NCBI RefSeq assembly: GCF_020184175.1
Contig: NC_065532.1
Coordinates: 34,968,001-35,032,000, forward strand
From: Aphis gossypii
Lineage: Eukaryota; Arthropoda; Insecta; Hemiptera; Aphididae
Length of the DNA: 64,000 nucleotides
Direction: 5' to 3'
In this document: one piece after another, positions 26,501 through 37,937 of the stretch
Layout: the number at the start of each line of letters is the position of its first letter
How positions within the stretch are numbered: the stretch's first letter is position 1
Translations under genes and position numbers: made by a program
Notes under the pieces: generated by a model
What the model saw: only the letters and a program-made list of their open reading frames with translations
The model's database searches: none
What the model was told of the DNA's origin: nothing

Positions 26501-26844
26501 ATTATAAATGTATAAATAACTCATCAGATATTAAAATATTATCATTGATTAATAAATAATTTTAATACTTATTTATGAATGCGATGAAATTTTTCGTGAC
26601 TTTATAATGCATCTATAAAATGATAAGACGGTAAATCTTTAATGAATATACATTATAATATATTTTATTCACATAAAACAAAATTTTTTTTACTTTTTTT
26701 ATTAAAAAAAAAAAAAGGTACAAGTTTGAGTATCATGTGAAAAAAAAATACTAATTAATTGAGTGTCATGTCCTATAAATTATAATGATGCTTTTCACTT
26801 TGCTAATTTACACTAAATGCAATTATGTTTACTCTGTGACTTAC
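23528..26844. other. AT-rich non-coding stretch
   Basis: TA-rich sequence with a 16-base A run at 25631-25646 and other short homopolymers. No supported gene, RNA or mobile element. Confidence 0.6.
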
Positions 26845-26910
26845 CCAGCGTGCCATGGCATAAAGCAAGTTGATGGGTATTTTCGATTAGCTGAGCGTAT
26901 CGACGGTATA
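26845..26910 (-). CDS. candidate internal exon, 66 bp
   Basis: On the minus strand a pyrimidine tract (gtaattttcctactcggcag) ends at 26911 and is followed by 66 bases ending at a consensus donor, G|GTAAGT (26839-26844). Two of the three frames are open. The frame beginning at the second base reads IPSIRSANRKYPSTCFMPWH and has phase 2 on both sides, matching the candidate exon at 28123-28269. The other open frame reads YRRYAQLIENTHQLALCHGT. The segment lies in a GC-richer island. No family recognised; splice-site pairs of this quality also occur by chance. Confidence 0.2.
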
Positions 26911-28122
26911 CTGCCGAGTAGGAAAATTACAAACACAGCTAATCGCCGACATGCAAAATGCACGAATAAAAGGTTCATTAATATTTGCAGTGCGTATGAA
27001 GTCGTTATATGCGAGCATTAAGAATCAGTTATCGTATAATTGTACGGAAACCACTCGGATGGATTTTCTATGTATAATTTATTTTGATGTTGAATAAGTA
27101 TAAACTATAAATAGGTACAAAGTAATTTACTAATTTGAAAACGTTATTCCAGTTACAGTATCAAAAGAATACTTTTATATATTTTATATGTATTTCCATT
27201 GGGTTGTTATAAAGATTAAAGATTATTGATTTAAGTCGATATTATTGTTATTGCACAATACTTATAGCTTCAAGCAAATGTATAGTATCTAAAAATATAA
27301 ACAATATTGTAATAATATGGTAAATTGCGAACGATCGCACTTATCCGGTATTTAGCTGTAGCGTTTGTTGTGGCTTAACTAAAATGTAAAACACAACCTT
27401 TGTGTAAGGTTAACGCTCAAAATTCATCTTAAACGTGTTACCTGTAGGTATTGCACGTTTGATCGTCTGTCTAAAATATTAATTTACAATGGTTTAAATA
27501 ATCGAATTCATTTTATGATAACCGTTGAAATATGTCAATGAAAATAATTCACGGCTTGTATAATTATAATATAATATACGACGCAGTCTCATGCTTGCTG
27601 CAAAGTGCAAGTATTACAGCTCAGTGCTCACCAAAATAGTCGACTTACGTTGTTTGTTTTATGTTTCAGGACAAGTGCACAAAAGATAATATTATTATTT
27701 ACGTATGCACTCGGGACTCGGTAGGTATACCTACTGTATATGACAATTGTATCATTCGTCACTAATTGGTTATTAGTGCATCTGGTGCAGTAATGCAGGC
27801 GGATGCCGCATGGTTGATAATGTTTTTGTCGTATTGCTAAGGGTTTCGATCGAGCGTGAGAAAATTGACTAGATACGTATATCGTTAACCTCTTTTGTGC
27901 GATTCGCAAGATATACGTTTCGAAATATACCTTTGCGCCCCGAAAATGGAACGCGTGCAATATTCTAATCGATCAATCCGTTTGCATAGGACGAATGTCC
28001 TTTGTCCAGATAATACTCAACGAAGCACATTCGTTTCGGAAATACCATCCATCCATCAATCCGTTCATTGTTGTTTGCCCGCCGCTCGACGTAGACGACT
28101 ATAGAGTAAAAGGACTCATTAC
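26911..28122. other. GC-richer island with several overlapping open frames
   Basis: Composition is markedly less AT-rich than the neighbourhood, especially 27600-28122. Frames on both strands are open, for example 110 codons at 27628-27960 (-) and 69 at 27895-28104 (+), with an additional minus frame at about 27968-28133. Several mutually overlapping open frames mean few stops rather than several genes. A conserved regulatory block or a gene remnant would both fit. Confidence 0.3.
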
Positions 28123-28269
28123 CTTTTTGTCGTCAATCGCGTAATAATACTGTCATTGTTTGGGTGAGCACCGATACTATCAGTGACTGGGTGAGAGAAG
28201 GTCGCGTCGAGTGCACTTTCCAAGAATCGACGGCACGCACGCAGACCATCCGTGTTTTCATTGCACAGG
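28123..28269 (-). CDS. candidate internal exon, 147 bp
   Basis: On the minus strand an acceptor (tttttatttacccag, AG at 28270-28271) opens a 147-base segment ending at a donor-like AAAAG|GTAATG (28117-28122). The frame beginning at the second base is open throughout (LCNENTDGLRACRRFLESAL at its start) and has phase 2 at both ends, as does the candidate at 26845-26910. On the plus strand a 55-codon frame (28110-28277) is also open, so the evidence is ambiguous. No protein family recognised. Confidence 0.2.
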
Positions 28270-28362
28270 CTGGGTAAATAAAAATAAATCATCGATGAGT
28301 CTATTTGCAATATTTATATAGACACAATACGCGTGGTGACACGTTAATATTTGAGTAGGTGT

Positions 28363-28383
28363 TTATTATTATTATTATTATTT
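28363..28383. repeat. (TTA)n microsatellite
   Basis: About seven TTA units, just left of the transposon copy at 28462. Confidence 0.85.
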
Positions 28384-28453
28384 CCTTATAATTTATTCGA
28401 CTGCACAGCAGTCTGATGATGAAAAATAATATGTACTGTAAATTATATTTAAA

Positions 28454-28461
28454 ATGATTAT
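28454..28461. repeat. left target-site duplication, diverged
   Basis: ATGATTAT precedes the element; 6 of 8 bases match CTTATTAT at 29130-29137. Confidence 0.45.
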
Positions 28462-29129
28462 CAGGGCTAAGATTTTAAAGCATATGCTATTTTTTCTATA
28501 TATATATAAGATAGAAATCTAATTTTATACATATAAATTCGTTTCATGTCATTCTGATTCCAAACAAACAGATTTATTTTAGCTTTTTTTTAATGTAAAT
28601 GTTTTTTTTTTTTGGTTTTTTTAACTATTCCAGCCGTGGATTTTTTTATATGTTTATTATGTTACTATAGTAATAATAGAAAATTTAATTAATAAGAAAC
28701 GTAAAAACCCAGAATGCATTATAGGTATAGGATTATTATTGTTTTCGTTATTGGCTTGTTTATTAAATGTATAGATTATCGATTTAGCAAGCAGTATCAT
28801 TAAGGTCAGTGTGTCTATAACATCGATATCGATCATTTCAAAATTTAAGATTTAGTGTTGTCATTTGAAACCTCTTGTGTGAAGTATATACCGATCATTT
28901 CAGTGGATGTAGAGAATTCGTTTTCTATGCATAAAAATATTCTGTCGAACAATAGTCAGTTTTATTGCTGAAAATTTAAAGAAATACATGGTAAATTTAT
29001 TTTTCAAATTTTTTTATTCATTCTTATAACTAGTTCGTGTTAATTTTTGGTCATGTTTTTTTGTTTTGATTTTTTTAAACAATCGTGTGCTTTTTTAGTT
29101 GCTTATTATGCTTTAAAATCCGAGCCCTA
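28462..29129. mobile_element. hAT-like MITE, copy 1 (668 bp)
   Basis: The left end begins CAGGGCTAAGATTTTAAAGC. The right end in reverse begins TAGGGCTCGGATTTTAAAGC, giving terminal inverted repeats of about 20 bases with three mismatches. Nearly the whole element aligns in the same order with 59704-60389: shared blocks include the agatagaaatctaat left subterminal segment, catcgatatcga in the centre, and an identical aactagttcgtgttaatttt towards the right end. It contains no transposase frame, so it is non-autonomous. hAT assignment rests on the 8-bp target duplications (clear in copy 2) and the YAGGG terminus. This copy's duplication has two mismatches, suggesting an older insertion. Confidence 0.75.
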
Positions 29130-29137
29130 CTTATTAT

Positions 29138-32100
29138 GTTATTGTATTTGTCATATATTTTTTTGAAATGAAGTGTAAAACTATTGCAATTTTTGGATCA
29201 TGTGAATATCTATTTGTAGATATTGTTTAACTCATGGTTAACGAATATTTTTTCTTTAATAATATTATGACTTAAACGCAACAACCGGTAGCTTTTATAG
29301 GATTCATATAAATGTCGCATCGATTTGTCAATAAATGTTAAATAAACGGTTATTATAGAAAGGTCACACAAAGGTTGTCCGGAGATTTAAGATTACTATT
29401 TTGACTGTATATGCGGCGACAAAAAGAAACCTTTGTAATCCTTTATACTTTTATAGTTTACCATGAATATAGTTTATGAATAGAAATTATATATTGTGTT
29501 GCATCTTGCATGCTTTTAAAAATAATTAATATCCATTTATTCAATATACAAATAAGTATTATTTTTTATATCTTGAATATTTATATAAATATCAAAAACG
29601 CATATTGTATGTAAAATGAATTATAATATGTGTGATGATATATTATATATTTTTTTAGTGTTATGAACAGGTAATACAATGATTTACTGGATTATTTTGA
29701 TATAAAACAAATATGAGACACGACACGCGACAGTAGCTATATAATGGGTATAATATTACACTTTAAAGTCAACTCAGGTATACTGTTTATAATATACAGG
29801 TATGTAATGTATAAAATATAATATAATACCGTATACTATGTATATATAAAGAAAAGTGATATATTAAATATTTTTTTTGATAGGTATGATGAAATAAATG
29901 TAAAAATGTTATTACTACACTTACCGTGAAAGCCTTTATAGCTGGTTTCTATATTCTAATTTATAGGGGGAAGGCGTTTTATTATTGTCGATGTAATTTT
30001 AAATTTTTAATGTTGAAATTCTTTAGTAGCCGATCAATAAAGTATAGCGTACTTATGTTAATATATACATATTATAGATAAATAGTTCTCAAATTATTAT
30101 AATAATTATTGTTATCGAATGAAATTAGTTATTGATGAATATTAATTTTAATTTATTTTTATCCATAGGTTATTTACTGAAAGTCATTAATTATTGCTTA
30201 TTATTTTAAATTTATAAACATTTTAAAATTTGAAGGAATATCACTTAATATAATCAAAACTAATGTCAAAATCATGGATATGTGTTTATAAGTATCCGGC
30301 ATGAGGATGTTTGTATTATTTATTAGTTAAAACCTTTAAAATAGTTGTTTTGTAAAAAAAAATATTTTAGTCAGTTGTCATGAACAGATACGTTGAATTT
30401 GGTGTATTAATAGTTTTCTGATTACTAATTGAATATTGTTTGAATACTTAAGTAATTATTTTAAGCTGTTACTTTTTGAACAGAATAATTTAAATACTTA
30501 AATAATGCAAATAATATATCATATATAGGTATATACATATAAATACATATTTAGTATAAAAATGCTGACGTGTTATTCTTTGATACAATATTTGCACTTG
30601 AAGTATTTTATTAGGAACTGTTATAATTTTGTATAAATAATATATATGTAATCTTTTCTTCTTACCAAATTTTAGTTTAGCCAATTAAAACATCAGTTCA
30701 ATTGATGATTCAGTTGATGATAAGTAAGATATTATTTTAAATAATAATTTCAGTTTAAATATTATGTTTGTACGTTGTAGTTTACATTATATTAGGAGAG
30801 TTTGTTTCAATATAATAATAGTTTATTTAATGTTGATTTTTAAGCTTAAGTGTAAAACGAGACCGATATAATCTAAATCTTCTCTCATATCTATTATATT
30901 TGATTTCATGTACTTTTTATACATTTTTCAAATGCAACTGCTTGTCTATTTTATTTTTTTTATTACAAATTATACTACCCACTTAAATCATATTCCATAA
31001 ATCTATTTATTAATAGTGGAGTATGTTTATATACAAGGTTTTAAACGTTTTAGGGAAGTCAACATATTTACGTTAATGGTATCGTTTCTATATGTGGGCG
31101 CTAGATAACCCCATATATGTGTTTATATGTATATTGTATATATAAATAAACAAAAAAATGCTCAAAGGAACTTGTGCTCTATCGCTTGATTCCTAATAAC
31201 TAGGTATGCAACTATATGACTATATCGTTGTATAAACTTTAACAAACTAAGATTTATTTATACTTTATATTATAAAGGTTCGTTACATTTTACATATAGC
31301 TCTTGTAATATGTCGTTTGATAAGTACCTACCTACATAATAATATTTATTGATATCGTAAATTAAAAAATATTACTTTATCAAAGACATTAAAATAATAA
31401 GGGTGAATGTAGGTAACCGTTATGCTGTGCAGTAATGCCAGTAAAAGTCAAAAGTACCTCGTTATGGAATAGGCAGTAATTGGTCTTAAATTTTAATTCA
31501 ATGATAAATAATTGTACGCATATGACGATAAACAATTTTGAACACAGACGGACCAGACAGTATAAATTTTTGGTAACCAAGGTAACCAGACAATTTTTTT
31601 AATAAACATATTACAATTTGTTCACTATAAAAAGTGTCTAAATAATAAATAATTGGGTTTAGATAATGATAATGTCAATGTAACTCAATACATGTCTTAT
31701 TAAAACTATATAATAGCATTGCTTATTTATTTATTTTTACATTATTTTATGTGTAGATAGTAATCATAATAAGAATTTATTTTTGATTATGCAACACAAT
31801 GATTTTATTTTTTAATAATAAGTCATGATTTTGAATCTGAATTGAGTGAGAAATATTTTGATTTTTCAAACATTTTTTTTATGTATTCTTTGTGAATAAT
31901 GTTTGGTTAAAAAAAAATATTAAAAAATATTTTATGAAATCTTACTTTAAATTTTTTTTTTAATAGCATGTTTTAAATATTTGTTTGTTCAAGTGTAAAT
32001 ACAATTTGTCAATAAGTCTTCAAATATTTGTGGATTAATAAATGGCTATTTAAAATTAATGCTCTTATTAAGTTAGACGAGCTTGATTCGAAATCGTTTT

Positions 32101-35100
32101 TTTTTTTTTTAGTAAAATAATTTGCGATCAATTTTAAATGTAAACTCCAATAGAATTGCACTTTATGATATTGGGTAGGGTATTTGCATCTCATATTGCT
32201 TTTTTAATTTTAAAGTATTCTGAATTCTAAAAATAAGATGAAATGTACATATTTGAAAATCGATACTACAGTGTCTACAGTGTGAAGACGGCAAAATGTA
32301 TAAAAATTATCTCTCATTAAATACCTAATAAAACTTATTTAGTTTATAATAACATTTAACTGTTTATGATTTGAGGACAAATAAATATAGATAATTAACA
32401 TTAAATGAAATGTTGTCCAATAGCCATTGTTTGTTTCACATTCACTATTATACATATTAGTATTAAATTATTAAGTTTTTTTTTTTTTAATCCATATTAT
32501 TTAAATAGCAAAATATTTATCTTTATATTTTGTAAATTAAATTAATTTAAATTAAGTGCTTTACTATAATATAAAATAGGTATGTGCAATAATTAGTATC
32601 TAAATATAGTGATATACTAATACTTGATTATATTTTGGAAGCATTAAGCTTTGTATTTTGTATGTAGGTATAGGTAATTTAAATAAGGTTTGTTAGTGGT
32701 TAAATTTTTCAAAAGGTCTTTAGAGAAAAAAAAATAGGTAATTCTAAATAATGTTGATTTATTGTAAAAATACGAATTTTTCGATATTGGAAATATTTTA
32801 TTTAGACTGTATAAGATTATATACATATTTTAAAAATTATTTGTTCTATATTTTGCAATTATTTAAATCTATAAAGTATTAAAAATGATAATTTTACATC
32901 ATTGCGGTTATTTACTTCACATATTTTGTGTGTCTTAAGTAAATAAAAAAAAAACATTTATACACTTTAAGGAAAACAGAATAATTTTATATTGTACCTA
33001 TTAAATTATTTGTACATTATATATTTATTAGTATAAATAAAAATTGAATTAGAATAATTGAAACTTGGCTATGGCGTGGAGTGTACTGCAGCCAGGGAAC
33101 ACATCAACGTAAATAATGTTATTTTAAACGAAGCTCGTCCTTATGATTGCACGTGTATATACAAATAATTTATTGTTTATTCAAGGTTCTGATAACAGGA
33201 GCTCGTTAAGTGCAGAGAAAGAGTATTAACTCTTCTATTATATGAATGCAATAAAAACAATAATGGTCTATAAATTGACTTTATGAACATTTTTTATTGC
33301 TTTTAAGTCGTTCAGTTTGTGCTGTACACTAAGATAGTGTGTTAAATAATTATTTTGTTATAAATTATAATATTATGTGTGCCTGTGTTAGCATTTCAAT
33401 GAGTGTCATTGGTACTATGGTTGAGTTTATTGCATATCACAGATTCCACGTCAAATAATTATACGTGGTATGTGCCAAAGGACAGATATTGTTACTGTTT
33501 GTAAATTGTACTTGACATATTATAGTTTTGTTGTACAGCGTCTTGAATTATATATTAGTTTTTTACGTATTGATTCAATAATTTTATTTAAGACAGACAT
33601 ACATGCTAGTTGATATGCATAATACAAAAATCGCCATTTTGAGCTTATAAATAATAGAAAAAAATTTCACGATAATCTTATATAGTATAATATAATTTAA
33701 TAATATTTTTTTAAGACTGTAACTAACAACTGTGTATACTTATTTAAAATATACTAATATAACTACTACATGAAACATTTTTAAAATCCCATGGTTAATT
33801 TCGATCTCTAATTAATTCTACACAGATGTATGTTGTGTGCTATAGATATGTTATGATATAAAAGAAGGTTGCTTAATGCTTATAGAAGGTAGACAAACCA
33901 ATTGTTTATAGATTACTTGTATTTATATTGTTTTTGTTTGAATGATTAAATTGTTGAAGAACAAAAAAATTATAATTCCTTTAAACTTATATTCAATTAA
34001 TCTCTTTTTCTGTATTGAAAAACTATATTACATTGATTATCGAAGACTTTCATTAAAATAAAAGAAAAAAATAACTCAATGGTAATTGTGATATTATAAT
34101 ATAGAGGTTTTCTTTTATTATTTAAATATCATTAATACAACTTTATTTTAATAATTAATACATAATAATAATATTATAATTAAACAGTTACAATTGTATA
34201 ATAAAACTTATATAAAATACAATTTATAGAATAATGAACAATTATTACTATGATATAGTAGTAAATGTGCAATATTAGTATAAAACTATATATTATACAA
34301 AATCAAAGCCTAATTAAAAGCGTACAGGTAGAAAAAACTAATTCTAATGACTAATGAAGTTAATAATAATTAAAAATAATGAGGAAGAAAAAATAAACAA
34401 TGGATTATATTGTTTGTGTAATGTAGACATACAAAGTAAGGAGTGGAAGGATAGAATTAATTAACGTGGTAGATTTTGAAAGAAATGTAGATATAGGTAG
34501 TATACTGTTAGATAATTTGATATTGTTGGAGTCAGAAGCAACGGAAGGTATATGATGGTAAGATTTGGATGGTCAGACCAGATGAGAATTGAGAAAAGGT
34601 GTTATGTATTTTTATTTCGAATTTAATAGTTTAACTTATTAATTCAACAACACTTCAGATCAACTTTGTACATTGGACATCTTTTTTAATTAGAAGTGTG
34701 ATTACTTCAGGTTGCATTCTTATCTGCTTTCGTAGTTTTATAATTGATACAGATGTCTGAGAAGTGATTTTCATACTTGACGCAGTGGGAAGGAATCGAT
34801 CGTAGTACTAGGTGTGACAGGTCCCTGGGATTGACAATTTGCTCGATAAAAATAACTTAAGCAAGGTTGTCGGATAAATTGCAAAAGAAAACAGAAAAAA
34901 TTAACCTCCTTTCCTTTGTGAATTTTTTAATTTGTTGGTATTGGTAGTGCAGGAGCATCATTTCAGTTTTTTTGAGGTGTGCGAGCTTTTGGGCATGACA
35001 ATTTTAACCGATTTTTTACTAATTTAGACTGTTTAAAATAATGATACATAATAAAATATACATGTATAAATGTAGGTACCACATAAATTATTTTCCCTTT

Positions 35101-36799
35101 TCCTTTTATAATCCTAATGGCTAATTTCAATTGTTATTCATAACGACTAATGTACTTTTCAAATAGCTAGCTATTGAAAGAATTAAAAGCTTACAAGCAA
35201 AAAGTGATATTCCACAATATAGCTGGAAAGATGATATTATACATATAATTCAGTATAGGTAATAATTAATGATTGATTAAATACTAAAAAAAACAATGTA
35301 TTTTATACTTTTATAGTTAACAATATGTGAATTTATTACACATATGTTTATATATAAAGTAATATATTAATTGTTTTATCAGCACGTGTTGGAGGATTAA
35401 TGGATTATTAATACTTTTTAGTAATTGTTACCACCATACATCCCCCTCCCCCCAAAAAAAGTAAAATAATAACGATTTTGTGATAGCTTCTCTAGAGAAT
35501 TGATGATTTTTCGATGCCAATATAGTCTACTCATAAGTAATATACTCTCGTTGAAAATAAAAACTGCACATAAAGATATAATTTCGTTAACAAAAAACAG
35601 TGATAACAGAACGATAGTATTGAATAAACGAGTTTCATGAAGAGGTTTACTATCGATCTAATGTACTTATATAGAAAGTTGGTATTAAAAATGTAATACT
35701 TATAGGTAAGTTTGCGTTAAAATTAGCTATATTAATCTAATAATGTGTATGTGATATTATGGTATGAATATTTTATTATCTGTTCTACAAGCAGTGGTAT
35801 TTTATCGATTATCTAAATTCTAAAGCCTAAAGATATTGGATTTGTAGTAATAATTCTCGTTATTATACTATTAAAAGGCCATGTACGTATATTTCCTATC
35901 GTAGTATAATATGTATTATGTTTATACTATTATAATACTGAAACCTGGTGGGTAATTATGTAATATGATATATTTCTTATCCCTAATAATTGTAATGATC
36001 AATAGGTACTTATAATTTTGAATAACTCTGAGTAGGTAATGTTAATTGTTAAGTAATACTCGAAAATAGCTATCACTTATACCATACATACATCAACAAT
36101 AATTTTCAAGATCACTGTGTACTGTACCTTTTTAATGTGAACTAGCTGCGTTGCCTGTCTGACTGTTCATACATCCATTATAGAGTTAATCATCGGCCAC
36201 ATTAATAAATTATTATAAAATACGTTTCACTTTTGAATATTTCTTGAAACAAAATATATGAAAAATATAATCCATCTTTACCTAATCAGCATCATTTTTA
36301 GGCTTTTAGCATAGTATAATATAGTTTTGGATTATATATAAATATATCGTTAAAAAGAAAGGGATGTTTATAAACACTGAAAACATTTCCTTCCCCCGTA
36401 ATTACTTTATGTGAGCTGATAGTAGAATATAGTATAAAACTATGTTTTTTTATATACCTATGCATTATGATGATTTTGGAGTTGGTTATGCATAAATGTA
36501 TCCATTTATCATATATAAATTATAAAAGGCAATACAACATTTAAAGGAATAAATGGTTTAAAGTCATCGGTAACACTAGTTCAAAAATTAATGAATATAT
36601 TTTATTTTGACTTAGTAATGTTACTTGCGATACGTACAAATTTATGATTTTAGGGTTTATTATAGTATAGTTTGTGAAATTTTATAATGATAATTTCAAA
36701 GTTAAACAGTGATAATAATTAACCTATAATATACACGTTATATACGCTTGTGCATTTTGATGTGAAGACGATTGTACTCTATTCGGAATGAGATCGTAC
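29138..36799. other. AT-rich non-coding stretch
   Basis: TA-rich DNA without a supported gene. About 34360-34610 is purine-rich on the plus strand with few C. At 36143 a short actagctgcgttgcctg recalls a common insect transposon border but is too short to call. A tiny ATG frame with a good initiation context at about 33071 (MAWSVLQPGNTST) runs into a possible GTAAAT donor but has no other support. Confidence 0.5.
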
Positions 36800-36893
36800 C
36801 TTATTGGCGGTCGACTTCTGCGCACGGGCTTGGCTTTTTCCGCAGCGCTAGCCCTGCGAGCTTTCATCAATCGTATTATTATTGGATCGACAG
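36800..36893 (-). CDS. candidate internal exon in GC-rich island, 94 bp
   Basis: The island at about 36780-37010 is distinctly GC-rich. On the minus strand gtgttcacttcag (AG at 36894-36895) precedes 94 bases that end at AAG|GTACGA. The frame reads an Arg/Ala/Lys-rich peptide (LMKARRASAAEKAKPVRRSR inside). On the plus strand a 72-codon frame (36788-37006) is also open, so frame openness alone proves nothing. The donor is not a strong consensus. A regulatory island is an equal possibility. Confidence 0.15.
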
Positions 36894-37819
36894 CTGAAGT
36901 GAACACATCATTTAAAATTTACTTAATACTTATAGTACGGTGCGGTACTTTCGACCACGCAGCATTATGCGATCGTTTCTCCGAGGTACGATCCTATTTC
37001 GAATAGAGTACAGTACCTAGTTAGTACAAATTATATATAATCTATATAATAATTATTTCATCGTATAATATGTGTTGAAGGTAACAAGTTCGTCAAATAA
37101 TTGTTTGATTTTGATCAGAAATAATTATTCACTAGGTTAAATCTTTATAAATGAATACAAGATACCACATACAACCACATACATTTTTTATGTCTATATA
37201 ATATTTATAAAAATACATAGACGTTTTTTTTTTTGTATTTGCACTTGAAAAATAAATTTTGACAAAATTCATCGAACTTCATCAAATCTTAATAAACTAT
37301 TTTATAGTTAGCAGTTAGAAATTCATAAAAACTTTTCTTTTTTTTTTTTTATCGAAGTTTTGAACATTTAATGAAAGATTCTTCATAAATAGTTTATACT
37401 TGAACTATAAAATCTAATAATATGCAAAGAAAATTATTTTTATAGACCTATTTAATTCAAATTTGAACGAAATTCCTTATTTAATAATTTGTTATAATTT
37501 ATTATATTTAACACCCAATAACATTTTTGTTTTATTTTACAAATCTATTTTTCCTTTTTTACGGTATTTACAGAATTACAATTGTATTATGTGATGACAT
37601 ATTGACTATTGAGTTATCTAAGTTGATAATATAATAATTGTAATATGTTATAAATTATAATAGTTAAGTACAAATAATCTAATTATTGAAATATTTTTGA
37701 GGAAAACCTTGATAAAAAAAGTTGATACAATTTGCCGTAATATAAATGATTTTAATAATTTTATCAAAAAAGTATATTACAAAATATACTTAGTGAGATC
37801 ATTGATTAATATGTATAGG

Positions 37820-37937
37820 ACGACAGGTTGTATGTGCTCAGAATCGTTTTATTTTTACAAAGACATATTAGTGAATACAATTTAACATGCCCATAACTCA
37901 GTGATTCACTAAACAACTAATGTACAGCAGAACGGTA
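37820..37937 (-). repeat. dispersed repeat family, second copy (fragment)
   Basis: In reverse orientation this carries taccgttctgctgtacatta (from 37937 downward) and about 99 bases on an AAAACGATTCTGAGC motif. The copy at 10737 has the same two motifs 106 bases apart. Between the borders the sequences are diverged. The conserved order and spacing of two uncommon motifs make common origin likely. Its inner boundary is not defined. Confidence 0.45.

Noticed and set aside
27628..27960. 110-codon minus frame
   Set aside because: Lies in a stop-poor island where other frames on both strands are also open; no recognisable domain. Kept only as part of the island.
33071..33112. Short ATG frame with good initiation context and a GTAAAT donor-like end
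   Set aside because: Only 13 codons; no upstream promoter evidence or partner exon.
36143..36200. actagctgcgttgcctg resembling a common insect transposon border
   Set aside because: Too short and without a second border or duplication.
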